This document shows positions 8,661-17,540 of a DNA stretch of 64,000 nucleotides, piece by piece. The position numbers and the translations under genes were made by a program. How positions within the stretch are numbered: position 1 is the first letter of the stretch; each line of letters starts with the position of its first letter. The DNA comes from CAYNJG01 sp964397295. Its GTDB lineage: Bacteria > Planctomycetota > Planctomycetia > Pirellulales > Pirellulaceae. The stretch is from positions 14,230 through 78,229 of the forward strand of contig CAYNJG010000004.1 in assembly GCA_964397295.1 (NCBI GenBank), written 5' to 3'. The notes below the pieces were generated by a model. It made no database searches and was not told where the DNA came from. It saw nothing but the letters and a program-made list of their open reading frames with translations.

Positions 8661-9053
8661 ATGGTTCGTCCACAATCGTCGCATCCAACGGATCTTGAAT
8701 TGCAGATCCTCAAGATTCTCTGGGAAGCATCGCCGCTTCCGGTGCGAGATATACGCAGTGCTCTTTCCGATCAGGGCCGCGATATCGCTCATACGTCGGT
8801 CATTACGACGCTGAACACGATGTTTGAAAAGGGCTATCTCAAGCGAAAAAAACAAGGGAACGCGTTTCTCTTTTCGCCCGCGGTTGCCCAAGACGATGTT
8901 TCGCAAGGCATGTTGGGTGATTTGGTCGAACGCGTTTTCGATGGTTCGGCGTCGGCTGTCATGCTGAGTTTGTTTGAGGCTTCGGACCTGGACGAAGATG
9001 AAGTTAAAGAGCTTCGTCGTCTTTTCAATCGCAAGCTAAAGGAGAAGAAGTAA
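8661..9053 (+). CDS. BlaI/MecI/CopY-family transcriptional repressor
   Basis: A protein of 130 residues with the typical winged-helix opening (THPTDLELQILKILWE type: here SHPTDLELQILKILWEAS), then VRDIRSAL and AHTSVITTLNTMFEKGYL, the recognition helix and wing, and the usual helical dimerisation tail. The last base of its stop codon is the first base of the next gene's ATG, so it is coupled to the M56 peptidase gene, as in classic BlaI-BlaR pairs. A clear ribosome site (AAAGGAG) precedes it. It probably represses its own operon through the dyads at 8578-8646 and is released when the partner protease is activated. Confidence 0.95.
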   Translation: MVRPQSSHPTDLELQILKILWEASPLPVRDIRSALSDQGRDIAHTSVITTLNTMFEKGYLKRKKQGNAFLFSPAVAQDDVSQGMLGDLVERVFDGSASAVMLSLFEASDLDEDEVKELRRLFNRKLKEKK

Positions 9054-11698
9054 TGATGTTTTCAAATAGCGAAATAAGTCTGCTTCATCCTGCGTTTTGT
9101 GTGCAACTGACCGTAACGCTGCTCCACTTTCTCTGGCAGGGCGCGTTGTTTTGCGGCTTGGCTTGGTTGCTTGCCCGAACAAGTCTTGATGCGAGAAGGC
9201 GATATGCTGTGCATCTTTCGGCTCTCGTGGCGATGTTAGTTTGTGTACTGCTAACGTTTCTGACGCTCGGTAAAGAAGCTGCGAAAGCTACACCAGCTCC
9301 AGTTGCTGTTGAGGCAACGTTGCCAGCTCGAAATGCCGAATCCAATTTGGCGGTGAAATTCGAAGTAACTAGGACGACGGTCCGAAAACCAATGGGCATC
9401 GCTGATTTTCAGCCCGCAACGAATCCACCGCTCGCGGAAGAAACCGCGAGTGCTTGGACGTTGGCTGATTTCTCTCCGCTAGTCGCGGTTTTGTACGGTT
9501 TGGGCGTCGTTTCACTGTTTGGAAGATTGTTGTTTTCGGTTTGCTCCGCACAACGTCTTCGCTGGCGGGCCACATCAGTTACCGACTCACACTTGATTGC
9601 GTCGTTGCAGAAAACGGCGAAGCGAATGGGACTTCGGCTTGCTCCAAAGCTGGCAACTTGCACGCGTCTAACGGCGCCGGTCGTTGTGGGCATGTTGCGT
9701 CCCACGATCTTGGTGCCCGCTTCGCTACTGAGTGGACTCACTATGGAAGAGGTGTCAGCGATCCTGACGCACGAGATGGCTCACCTTCGTCGCAATGACT
9801 TGATCGTGAATTTGTTCCAGCGTATTGCCGAGTCGTTCTTGTTCTTTCATCCGTGTGTTTGGATCGTTAGTCGTCAGCTGAGCCATGAACGTGAACAGTG
9901 CTGTGATGATTTAGTATTGGACAGTGGCTGCGAGCGGATGAACTACGTTTCTGCTTTGTTACGCATGGCAGAGGTGTGTGTGCCAAGTCGGGCAGGGCGG
10001 CTAGAGAATGCAGTGGCGTTGTCCGCGTCCGGTGCGAGTCCGTCAGAGTTCAAGCGTCGCGTGCTGCGATTGTTGGGCGAGCCGTGTAGTACGCCGCGCC
10101 CAAGTTGGCTGCCGATCGTGTTTGCGTTTTGTATTTCTTTAGTTGGTATTTGTATCGGAACGGCTCAGGCAGAACGCGAAGCAGCCGAAGTCGCGTCGGT
10201 TGATGCGGTTCCGTCAGACCGTTGGCCGATGCTCGGCGGAAACGGACATAGAAATAACGTGGCTAAGGGCGAGAACATTCCCCTGAGTTGGGATGTAGAA
10301 GAAGCCGTCAATGTCGCGTGGTCGACCGAACTCGGAAATCTTTACTGTGGCATGGTGAACAGTATCGTTCCCGTTGTGGCGGATGGTCGAGTCTTCATCG
10401 GTTCGAGCAACCCCGACGGCGAATTACCCGACAACGCGTGTCTTGTGTGTCTTGAGCAATCGACCGGTAGGCGACTTTGGATTTACAAGAGCCCGCGGTT
10501 GGCTAACTTGCCCAATGGCCTTTTTGCGGGACACCTGGATTGGCCGTTGCAAGGGATGGGTTCAGTGCCATGTGTCAATGGTGATCGGTTGTACTTCGTT
10601 TCGAATCGATGCGAACTTGTTTGTTTAGATGTATCGAATGGAAAGCTGATTTGGAAGTTCGATATGATCAAAGAGTTCAAAGTGCAACCGCACAAGTTCA
10701 CGGCCACTTCGCCGCTTGTGGTCGATGGCTTAGTACTAACCGGAACTTCCATTGGCCACCATACGAAGAAAGCTCCAAGCTTTGCCGCCTTCGACAAGCA
10801 ATCCGGCAAGCTAATCTGGCAGGACGGAGTTGCGGAAGGCACGATATTGGATGGTCAGTGGGCATCACCGTCGTATGGCGTTTTCGACGGAGTTCCCCAA
10901 GCGATTTTCTCGGGCGGAGACGGTTGGCTCTACAGTTTCGACGTTCGCGACATCAAAAAGGGAAAGTCGACGCAGCTATGGAAATTCGACGCCAATCCGA
11001 AGGACTCCGAGTGGATACTCGGCGGACGTGGAACTCGCAATCAAATCATGGCAGCGCCGGTGATCTACGACGGTTTGGTCTATTTTGCAGTTGGCCAACA
11101 GGGAGAGCATGGAGAAGGCAATGGTCATCTGTGGTGCATCGATCCGAAACGTCGCGGTGATATTAGCGCCGAATTGATTGCGAGTGACGACGATTCCAAG
11201 CTGGGGCTGTCAACAGAGAAACCAGTCAAAGCCCGGAACGAAGTGAACGTGAAACCGAATCCGAACTCCGGTGTCGTCTGGCACTACGACAAGTTTGACC
11301 TGGATGCGGATGGTGAGATTCAATTCGAGGAAGAAATGCATCGCGCGGTTGCGGCGCCGACTATTTCAGAAGGGCTCGTTTTCATCACTGATTTCTCGGG
11401 TTTGGTACACTGTGTGGATGCCCGTTCCGGCAAGCTCTACTGGACGCACGATCTTTTCGCCGCGTCCTATTCGACACCGCTCGTTGTCGATGGAAAAGTC
11501 TTCGTGACGGACGAAGACGGGGAAGTTGCGATCTTTAATCTCTCGAAAGAACTAGAACTTATCGACGAGATCGACATCAAAAACGCAAGTTACGGATCTG
11601 TCGTGTGTGTAGACAACACTTTGTTCGTTGCCAGTCGAAATCAGTTGACGGCGGTCAAGTCGGGGGGAAACGCGCAGGCCGATACATCCGGGAATTAG
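9053..11698 (+). CDS. BlaR1-like M56 membrane peptidase fused to a PQQ-type beta-propeller
   Basis: A protein of 881 residues. Membrane segments lie near residues 15-38, 50-68, 143-162 and 355-377. The zinc-protease motif HEMAH (near 240-244) follows the third, with the later ECD-like EQCCDDLVLDSG, as in BlaR1/MecR1. After the fourth membrane segment the chain is a beta-propeller of PQQ/BamB type with repeated units such as SGKLIWKFD, SGKLIWQDG and SGKLYWTHD. An EF-hand-like loop DLDADGEIQFEEEM lies near 745. BlaR1 itself has a penicillin-binding sensor at this place, so here the outside sensor would be a propeller. It is coupled to the BlaI-type repressor gene; a signal-driven repressor-cleaving pair is inferred. 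Confidence 0.9.
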   Translation: MMFSNSEISLLHPAFCVQLTVTLLHFLWQGALFCGLAWLLARTSLDARRRYAVHLSALVAMLVCVLLTFLTLGKEAAKATPAPVAVEATLPARNAESNLAVKFEVTRTTVRKPMGIADFQPATNPPLAEETASAWTLADFSPLVAVLYGLGVVSLFGRLLFSVCSAQRLRWRATSVTDSHLIASLQKTAKRMGLRLAPKLATCTRLTAPVVVGMLRPTILVPASLLSGLTMEEVSAILTHEMAHLRRNDLIVNLFQRIAESFLFFHPCVWIVSRQLSHEREQCCDDLVLDSGCERMNYVSALLRMAEVCVPSRAGRLENAVALSASGASPSEFKRRVLRLLGEPCSTPRPSWLPIVFAFCISLVGICIGTAQAEREAAEVASVDAVPSDRWPMLGGNGHRNNVAKGENIPLSWDVEEAVNVAWSTELGNLYCGMVNSIVPVVADGRVFIGSSNPDGELPDNACLVCLEQSTGRRLWIYKSPRLANLPNGLFAGHLDWPLQGMGSVPCVNGDRLYFVSNRCELVCLDVSNGKLIWKFDMIKEFKVQPHKFTATSPLVVDGLVLTGTSIGHHTKKAPSFAAFDKQSGKLIWQDGVAEGTILDGQWASPSYGVFDGVPQAIFSGGDGWLYSFDVRDIKKGKSTQLWKFDANPKDSEWILGGRGTRNQIMAAPVIYDGLVYFAVGQQGEHGEGNGHLWCIDPKRRGDISAELIASDDDSKLGLSTEKPVKARNEVNVKPNPNSGVVWHYDKFDLDADGEIQFEEEMHRAVAAPTISEGLVFITDFSGLVHCVDARSGKLYWTHDLFAASYSTPLVVDGKVFVTDEDGEVAIFNLSKELELIDEIDIKNASYGSVVCVDNTLFVASRNQLTAVKSGGNAQADTSGN

Positions 11699-11757
11699 AG
11701 GCCCGGATAAAGCTGCTGGAGCATCAGAAAAGGCTCGAGTAACGCTACACTGCGTGG

Positions 11758-12801
11758 ATGAAATACGATCCGCAACTAACGTGGCGTCAGAATCTCGATC
11801 TGGCACCTAAGGCTCCTAACGAATTCGCTTCCGCTCCGGCAGTGCCTGGTAGTTGGGCGTTTTGCGGATTGCAAATCGATTCACCACTTGGAATTCCAGC
11901 GGGCCCGTTGCTTGATGCTCGCTGGCTGCTTTACTACGCCAACTTGGGTTTCGATTGGTTGGTCTATAAGACTGTTCGATCGGGCGAGCGCGAATGTTAC
12001 GACTTGCCTAACTTAGTGCCAGTCGAGGTCGACGCGATCTTGGAAGCTGGTAGTGTTGTCGCAGAGCAGCAGGAGATGCAGCAGACTTGGGCGGTGTCGT
12101 TTGGCATGCCTTCGCAATCGCCTGACCTTTGGCGACGCGATGTTGAATTTGCGAGAGAGCGTTTGCCCAAGAACAAGGTGCTGGTGGTGTCCGTTGTCGG
12201 TACGCAAGATCCAACGCTAACGGACTCGGCCGCGTCACTCGAACAATTGGCCGACGACTTTGCGCTTTGTGCTCGGTGGGCTGTCGAGAGTGGCGCGGAT
12301 GCTGTCGAAGCGAATTTTTCTTGCCCCAACGTGTCTACTGCAGATGGGCAACTCTATCAGCAACCCGCGGCGGCCGGATTCGTAGCAGAGCGAATTCGCG
12401 AGGCGATTGGTCAAAAGCCGCTGGTGTTGAAGATTGGTTCCGTGCGAGACAACGACTTAGGCCGCCAACTTCTTGACCAAGTCGGTTCACTCGTGGACGG
12501 GTTGGCGATGACAAACTCCATCATTGCTCGAGTGCAGAAGAGCACAGGTGATTTTCTCTTTGATGGTCAACCTCGCGGAATCTGCGGCGATGCCATTCGC
12601 GAGCGGAGTATCGAACAGGTTGCGATGTTTCAGCGTCTAATAATCGAGCAGGGTTGCGAGCTGGACCTGATCGGTGTGGGTGGGATCTCAAACCGCCAGC
12701 ATGTGCGAGATTATCTGTCTGCGGGTGCCGCTGCTGTGGGGATAGCGACGGCAGCGATGGTAGATCCGAGCGTTGGCTTCGAGATTCGCCGAGACTGGTA
12801 A
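11758..12801 (+). CDS. Dihydroorotate dehydrogenase-like FMN TIM-barrel protein
   Basis: A protein of 347 residues with the class 1 dihydroorotate dehydrogenase pattern: IDSPLGIPAGPLLDARW near the start, the strand EANFSCPNVS that contacts FMN and orotate, PLVLKIG with the FMN-binding Lys, and the phosphate-binding end DLIGVGGISN with AGAAAVGIATA. No signal or membrane segment is visible, so it is a soluble form. The substrate may be dihydroorotate, but the loop sequences are unlike standard PyrD, so a dihydropyrimidine or other related substrate is possible. It stands about 60 bases after the propeller gene and no pyrimidine genes are near. Confidence 0.8.
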   Translation: MKYDPQLTWRQNLDLAPKAPNEFASAPAVPGSWAFCGLQIDSPLGIPAGPLLDARWLLYYANLGFDWLVYKTVRSGERECYDLPNLVPVEVDAILEAGSVVAEQQEMQQTWAVSFGMPSQSPDLWRRDVEFARERLPKNKVLVVSVVGTQDPTLTDSAASLEQLADDFALCARWAVESGADAVEANFSCPNVSTADGQLYQQPAAAGFVAERIREAIGQKPLVLKIGSVRDNDLGRQLLDQVGSLVDGLAMTNSIIARVQKSTGDFLFDGQPRGICGDAIRERSIEQVAMFQRLIIEQGCELDLIGVGGISNRQHVRDYLSAGAAAVGIATAAMVDPSVGFEIRRDW

Positions 12802-13053
12802 AACAAGTACTACTTGACCAGTCTTCATCTTTGACGGCGCAGACTTTTGTCATCTAGATGTACATCGTTTGGTCGATGCTCGGTCCGATTGCGATGGCGT
12901 GGTCGCGCCGTCGAAGTTCGCATGAGCACTTCTGAGGCACTGAGCACTTTTGCAATATGGACCTTCTTTGGGTTAGGCTTTGTGCTTGACGAAGTGGTAA
13001 ACCGCAAGGTACTCGGTTTGGCTTCGTAGAAATCATACAGGAAGCCGAATCCA

Positions 13054-13764
13054 ATGCAGCCAATGTTCACAGCACTTATTGCTTTCATCTTGACTTCCGC
13101 TTTGCACGCCCAAGAAACGGAAAAACGGTTTTTCGATCCTGTTGAAAAGGATGTTGAAGGCTGGACCGTTGCGGTCGACCCGCAGTTGCTAAGCGATGAG
13201 CATCGTGAATTCGGTGAGCGCGTGATGAAGGCACTCGCCAATCATTTGCAACGCGTTACATACATCGTGCCAGAAGAACGCGTGGCGGAACTCAAGAAGC
13301 TGCGAATTTGGCTTGAGCTCGAACACCCCAAGCTCACGTCCATGCAATATCATCCGGGCCGTGGGTGGTTGCTGAGTAACAAGCACGATCCGCGGTTAGT
13401 GAAACACGTTCACATTCCGCAGGCCAAGGCGTTGCTCGATCCTGGTATGTGGGCCAAGCATCCGTATGTTGTGTTGCACGAGTTGGCTCACTCGTATCAC
13501 GATCAAGTGCTGAGTTTCGACGAGCCACGTGTGATCGAAGCGTTTGACGCCGCGAAGAAAAGCGGAAAGTACGAAGAGGTGTTGCTCTACACAGGCAAGA
13601 AAGTTCAGCATTACGGCATGAGCAATCACAAAGAGTATTTTGCGGAGGCCACGGAAGCTTACTTCGGCGTGAACGATTTCTATCCCTTTGTGCGAGCCGA
13701 ATTGAAAGAGCACGATCCGCAAATGTTTGGGTTGCTGGAAAAGATCTGGGGCAAGATCCGCTAA
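13054..13764 (+). CDS. Secreted zinc metallopeptidase-like protein (HELAH)
   Basis: A signal peptide (MQPMFTALIAFILTSALHAQ) is followed by a 215-residue domain with the zinc motif HELAHSYHD near residue 145 and a downstream acidic ligand candidate in SNHKEYFAEATEAYFG, the layout of the anthrax lethal-factor-like (ATLF/gluzincin) group. The length of 236 residues agrees with planctomycete homologues of this type as I recall them. The substrate is unknown. Its 3' end is partly duplicated at about 14315-14440, and a small membrane-protein gene lies convergent 20 bases downstream. The 250 bases before it (12802-13053) hold no convincing gene. Confidence 0.82.
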   Translation: MQPMFTALIAFILTSALHAQETEKRFFDPVEKDVEGWTVAVDPQLLSDEHREFGERVMKALANHLQRVTYIVPEERVAELKKLRIWLELEHPKLTSMQYHPGRGWLLSNKHDPRLVKHVHIPQAKALLDPGMWAKHPYVVLHELAHSYHDQVLSFDEPRVIEAFDAAKKSGKYEEVLLYTGKKVQHYGMSNHKEYFAEATEAYFGVNDFYPFVRAELKEHDPQMFGLLEKIWGKIR

Positions 13765-13783
13765 GCGGTTCGCAAATCCGTGG

Positions 13784-14284
13784 TTATGGCGAAGCTTCTA
13801 GTTCATCATCAGAGGTTGCCGTGAAGGCAAGCGATACTTTTTCGCCGTCGCTGGACTCTACGATGATTTCAAATTCGTTGTCCGAAATCTGGTTGAACTT
13901 GCAGACGTCCAGGTTCGGTTCAAACTGGCCGTGCACCCAATTGTTGATTCTCGACTTCCACAGATTCGACCTTTGAGAGACGGGGTGAAAGGTACGGAAT
14001 TCGTTGTTCTCATCAGGGGTCCATTCTATGTACTCAAAGTCTGAATTCCTGGCGCTACCATCTCTAATTCGAGTGGTACCGTCCGGCCGGAAATGGATGA
14101 TGGAAGATCCACTGTCGCGTTGCCACGTTCCATGTATGGGGGCAGTCGCGTTGGGCGTCGCGTAGCTTCGCGTGGCAACGTAAAACAATGTAGTAAGACC
14201 GACTAATAGTAAGACGAACACGGAACCGACAAGGATTGAAAGCAACTTGCGTTGTGTAATACGTTTTGGCGGTTTTTGTTTCAT
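13784..14284 (-). CDS. Small single-pass membrane protein, paralogue 1
   Basis: A protein of 166 residues: a basic start (MKQKPPKRITQRK), one membrane segment (residues 14-36), then an outside domain containing GTWQRDSGSSIIHFRPDGT and IEWTPDENNE, resembling lipocalin-like or META-like small beta domains that begin with GTW. The end is DDELEASP. It is clearly paralogous to the protein at 16024-16515, which shares the same start, the GTW and PDG/SDG motifs, the INNW-HGQ-EP stretch and the same last five residues. The function is unknown. It is convergent with the metallopeptidase gene. Confidence 0.75.
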   Translation of the reverse strand: MKQKPPKRITQRKLLSILVGSVFVLLLVGLTTLFYVATRSYATPNATAPIHGTWQRDSGSSIIHFRPDGTTRIRDGSARNSDFEYIEWTPDENNEFRTFHPVSQRSNLWKSRINNWVHGQFEPNLDVCKFNQISDNEFEIIVESSDGEKVSLAFTATSDDELEASP

Positions 14285-14314
14285 GAGACTTTGGCAAAGG
14301 AGTTTAGCTCCATC

Positions 14315-14440
14315 CGCTACGGAGGCAACAGAAGCGTATTTCGGCCTGAATGGTTTCTATCCGTTCGTGCGCGGAGCTGAAAGAATACGATCCGAAGATG
14401 TTTGATTTGTTAGAAATGTATGGGGCAAAATCGCTAGGCA
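14315..14440 (+). pseudogene. Decayed duplicate of the metallopeptidase 3' end
   Basis: The bases here encode ATEAYFGLNGFYPFVR, then lose frame. The segment matches the last 125 bases of the metallopeptidase gene (from about 13645), where the protein reads ATEAYFGVNDFYPFVR. Matching continues through the codons for DPQMFGLLE and the final GKIR region at DNA level, with small insertions or deletions. No upstream part of the peptidase gene is present. It marks the edge of a duplicated segment whose other part is the paralogous membrane-protein gene at 16024-16515. Confidence 0.8.
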
Positions 14441-14483
14441 TCGCTATGTACTCGTGACTAAGTGCACACAAGAAAGATAACGC

Positions 14484-16010
14484 ATGACTAGGATGAAAAA
14501 TCTGGCGGAATTGTTTTCCAGGCTGCCCGGACAGGTGCTGAGGAAGAATCCGTTCGGCGGTGATTGTCTCCCAACGCGAGTGCCGTTGTTGTTTCAATCG
14601 GGACGGAGCACGTTTCCGTTTCCACATTTTTGGAACTACCGCCGTCCTATCGAGATTCTTGATACCTACTTCTTGCACGCAGATGAGCAAGAAGGTTCTG
14701 CAAGACACAATCGATACCTTAGTGTACTTGGGTTTCCACCAGTGCTGGTGACGCGAGACCCAGCGATCATTCGCGATATTCTTACTTCAACAGGCGAACG
14801 CGAAGACCAGTTCGATCGCGATACGCTTCCGTCCAGTGGCATTGCTCGGGCAACTGGCGACGACACTTTATTGTTCGGAAATGGAGCGATGTGGAAACGC
14901 CAGCGGAAAGTTTCTGCATCACCCTTCGGTAAAACGTCGCTCTTTCAGGTTGATGTGTGTCTTGAATTCGAAGAGACGTTTAGGCGCGCTGCGCGAGAAC
15001 GCATGAGTGCGCTGCGCCAGCATCTGAACGAAACTGGAACAAAAACGGTAACGCTGGCGCTTGAGTCTGAAATAAAGGTAGTGATGCTGCAAATGTTGAC
15101 CGAGTGTTTTTTCGGGACACGGATCGACCCGCAAGAATTGCGAGAAGTTTATGTGCCAACGATCGAACGGGTGATTGACCACATCATGCGTGATACGGTG
15201 GTCAATCGCATTGGAATCCCACGAGCGGTTCTCTCGCGTTTGATTCCAAGCTACGCGAAGGCTGCAAAAGATATCGAACGCTTCGAAGAGCTTGTGTATC
15301 GCGTATTGGAAGCAAGGAACAGCGACCGAGGTCTGTGGAAAAAATTCAAGTCGGACGCACCTGATTCGGCGCTAGCCAGCAACATTCGCGTTTTTCTCGC
15401 TGGTGCTCTCGAAGCCACAACGTCATTCGCAACGTGGGCGATTTCGCATCTTGCCCGCAACCAAGATTGGCAGCAAAAGGTTTTTGATGAATTGACGTTC
15501 GTTGACGATTTCACTCCCGATCAGTTGAACTCGGCAACGCATCTCAATGCGGTCCTCGAAGAAACGCTACGTCTAACGCCATCGTTGTATTTCTTGCCTC
15601 GCAAAGCTACAGCGGAAACCACCGTGCAGACATCAGATGGACGCAAGATGGTGATTCCTCGTTCCACGCACATTTTGCTTGATGTGTGGCATGCGAACCG
15701 TCATCCAGACCATTGGGGTGAAGCGACTACTGGCTACCCGGCCGACCAGTTTCATCCGGATCGCTGGTTGGAGTTGGCCGAACGAAAAGGAGTATCGAAG
15801 GACTTTCTCCATTTCGGATTTGGACATGGCTCACGTGTTTGTCCGGGTAAGCACCTGGGCCAGTTGGAGGTGGCGCTGGTTGTCGGCGCTCTCGTGAAAC
15901 TATTTCAGTTCGAGGCAGTCAACGCAGAGAACAAGGTAAAGGCGGGTGTTTCGACGAAGCCTGACGACGGCGCGTTGTTGACGCTGAAATTGCGTGATGA
16001 TCAGCGGTGA
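14484..16010 (+). CDS. Cytochrome P450
   Basis: A protein of 508 residues with the P450 signatures in order: an I-helix segment FLAGALEATTSFATWA, the K-helix ExxR motif in LEETLRLTPSLY, the PERF-like region DQFHPDRW, and the heme loop FGFGHGSRVCPGKHLG with the axial Cys near residue 453. It lacks an obvious membrane anchor, so it is a soluble bacterial type. The redox partner is not encoded nearby. ATG 14484 is used; ATG 14493 is an equal choice, and no strong ribosome site is seen. The gene lies between the decayed peptidase tail and the second copy of the small membrane-protein gene. The substrate is unknown, probably a lipid or other hydrophobic compound. Confidence 0.93.
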   Translation: MTRMKNLAELFSRLPGQVLRKNPFGGDCLPTRVPLLFQSGRSTFPFPHFWNYRRPIEILDTYFLHADEQEGSARHNRYLSVLGFPPVLVTRDPAIIRDILTSTGEREDQFDRDTLPSSGIARATGDDTLLFGNGAMWKRQRKVSASPFGKTSLFQVDVCLEFEETFRRAARERMSALRQHLNETGTKTVTLALESEIKVVMLQMLTECFFGTRIDPQELREVYVPTIERVIDHIMRDTVVNRIGIPRAVLSRLIPSYAKAAKDIERFEELVYRVLEARNSDRGLWKKFKSDAPDSALASNIRVFLAGALEATTSFATWAISHLARNQDWQQKVFDELTFVDDFTPDQLNSATHLNAVLEETLRLTPSLYFLPRKATAETTVQTSDGRKMVIPRSTHILLDVWHANRHPDHWGEATTGYPADQFHPDRWLELAERKGVSKDFLHFGFGHGSRVCPGKHLGQLEVALVVGALVKLFQFEAVNAENKVKAGVSTKPDDGALLTLKLRDDQR

Positions 16011-16023
16011 CTACCGTTTGTCG

Positions 16024-16515
16024 TTAGGGCGAAGCTTCCAGTTCTGCGTCGGAGGCCGCCTTGTAGACGATCGCAGTTTCTTCGCCGTCGCTTTTCTTTG
16101 TCACTAACCTGAATTCGGTTTCTGAAATCATTTCAATCTCGGTTGGTTTCATATACGGCTCCGATTGTCCGTGTATCCAGTTGTTGATTTTCAAAATCCA
16201 CAAGCGCGACACGGTGTAGGTGTGATTGGACATGCAAAGCTCATTGTTTTCGTCGAGCGTCCATTCCATGTACTCAACGTGTGGACTACCACCTCGATAG
16301 CGAGCTGTGCCATCCGATCGGAATTGAATGACTGCGGTGCCAGTTTCCTTCTGCCACGTTCCAAGTATGGGGGCGTTTGCATTGGGTGTGGCGGTGCTTT
16401 GCGTGGCTACGTAAGCCAAGGTCGCAAAGCCGACCAATAGCAAGACGAAGATGACGCCCGCTAGAATCCCAAGTAACTTGCGCTGTGAAATTCGTTTTGG
16501 CGGTTTCTGTTTCAT
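16024..16515 (-). CDS. Small single-pass membrane protein, paralogue 2
   Basis: A protein of 163 residues paralogous to 13784-14284: MKQKPPKRISQRK, one membrane segment, ILGTWQKETGTAVIQFRSDGT, MEWTLDENNE, INNWIHGQSEP and the ending AELEASP. The start at 16515 is fixed by this homology and by a 4-base ATGA overlap with the stop of the upstream membrane protein gene (16512-17309), so the two are translated together. Paralogue 1 has no such upstream partner. The function is unknown. Confidence 0.78.
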   Translation of the reverse strand: MKQKPPKRISQRKLLGILAGVIFVLLLVGFATLAYVATQSTATPNANAPILGTWQKETGTAVIQFRSDGTARYRGGSPHVEYMEWTLDENNELCMSNHTYTVSRLWILKINNWIHGQSEPYMKPTEIEMISETEFRLVTKKSDGEETAIVYKAASDAELEASP

Positions 16516-17309
16516 TCGGACTTTGATGTTTGACTTGTAGGCCACATGACAGCAAACGCAGCAGCGAACACGAAGCCGTACGTGATAGGACCGTAAGGCG
16601 GCGCGTGTGTTCGCGTCACACCCCAGCATGCTCCGGCAAGCATCAACAGTGGAAACAATCCATGACCAGCTTTGTGCAAGCGAAACATAGTCAGCAAGAA
16701 GCCCACGATCGCCCCCACAACGGCGACGCGAGCAATGATCGTGACCATTGGCGAATGGTAATACGATTGAATGATGATATCGGCGGCTTCTTCGTATGAG
16801 GCTGTCGCGCCGGGAATCGTCATGTCTTCGACGGTGTTCTTGACCATGACTCCCGTACCGATTCCCGCAATGCTATCGAATCCTGCGTAGCCAATTCCAA
16901 AGACAGCCAGTGCGATGGCGAGTAACTTTCTTTCAGCACCAACGCTGAGGCCGATCCCCACGGCCACGCCAACTCCGGCTGCGACCGCTACTGTCACGGC
17001 GACACTCACATCGAAAACTAATGCTGCCGCGACGCCAACAGCCACGGCTAAGGACACGCCGAAACGCTCGGCCGCGCTTCCTTGGCCGTCGTGCGCTGCG
17101 GTCAGCTGGTACACGGACCAAGCGGTAAGCGGAAAGAGAACGAGTTGCAGATAGTGAACAACCAACCATCGATCGATTTGCGGAGCAAGGGTCTGGTAGA
17201 CCGCGTCGGCGTGTCCGCGAGTGTGGAAGGATTCGACGAAGGCCAGCAAACCCGGAGGTGCGACGATAAGAATCTTTTCTAGTGTCGAGCGAGGTTGTGT
17301 TTGCGTCAT
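16512..17309 (-). CDS. Polytopic membrane protein, unknown
   Basis: A protein of 265 residues with about six hydrophobic segments. A central stretch is very rich in Val, Ala and Gly (VAVTVAVAAGVGVAVGIGLS). A Yip1-like pattern is possible: a membrane-embedded helical bundle, with HADAVYQTL and SYYHSPMV loops. ATG 17309 (MTQTQPRSTLEK) is preferred because it begins just before the first conserved-looking segment; an upstream in-frame start at 17369 would add 20 residues. It is coupled by a 4-base overlap to the small membrane-protein gene downstream. I do not assign a function. Confidence 0.72.
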   Translation of the reverse strand: MTQTQPRSTLEKILIVAPPGLLAFVESFHTRGHADAVYQTLAPQIDRWLVVHYLQLVLFPLTAWSVYQLTAAHDGQGSAAERFGVSLAVAVGVAAALVFDVSVAVTVAVAAGVGVAVGIGLSVGAERKLLAIALAVFGIGYAGFDSIAGIGTGVMVKNTVEDMTIPGATASYEEAADIIIQSYYHSPMVTIIARVAVVGAIVGFLLTMFRLHKAGHGLFPLLMLAGACWGVTRTHAPPYGPITYGFVFAAAFAVMWPTSQTSKSE

Positions 17310-17540
17310 TCGTGGTCTCGATTCGAAATTGTCCGTTTGCACAGTGATTTGTTTCGAGGGTCTCGTCAACTTTAGAAACTTGCGGCGTGACTCGGTTTCA
17401 AAGCTGAAACAATACGGCTACGCGTTGTGCGTGTTTGAGCAAATCTTCCGCCATAAGTTCCTTTCTAGCAAGCGTTTGCAGTATGGATTCATTGACCGGT
17501 GATTTTGCCCTGTTTATGATGAATAGGCAGTATCTTCTCT

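Noticed and set aside
12858..12935. 25-codon frame MYIVWSMLGPIAMAWSRRR
   Set aside because: Too short, no ribosome site and no hydrophobic or conserved pattern beyond chance.
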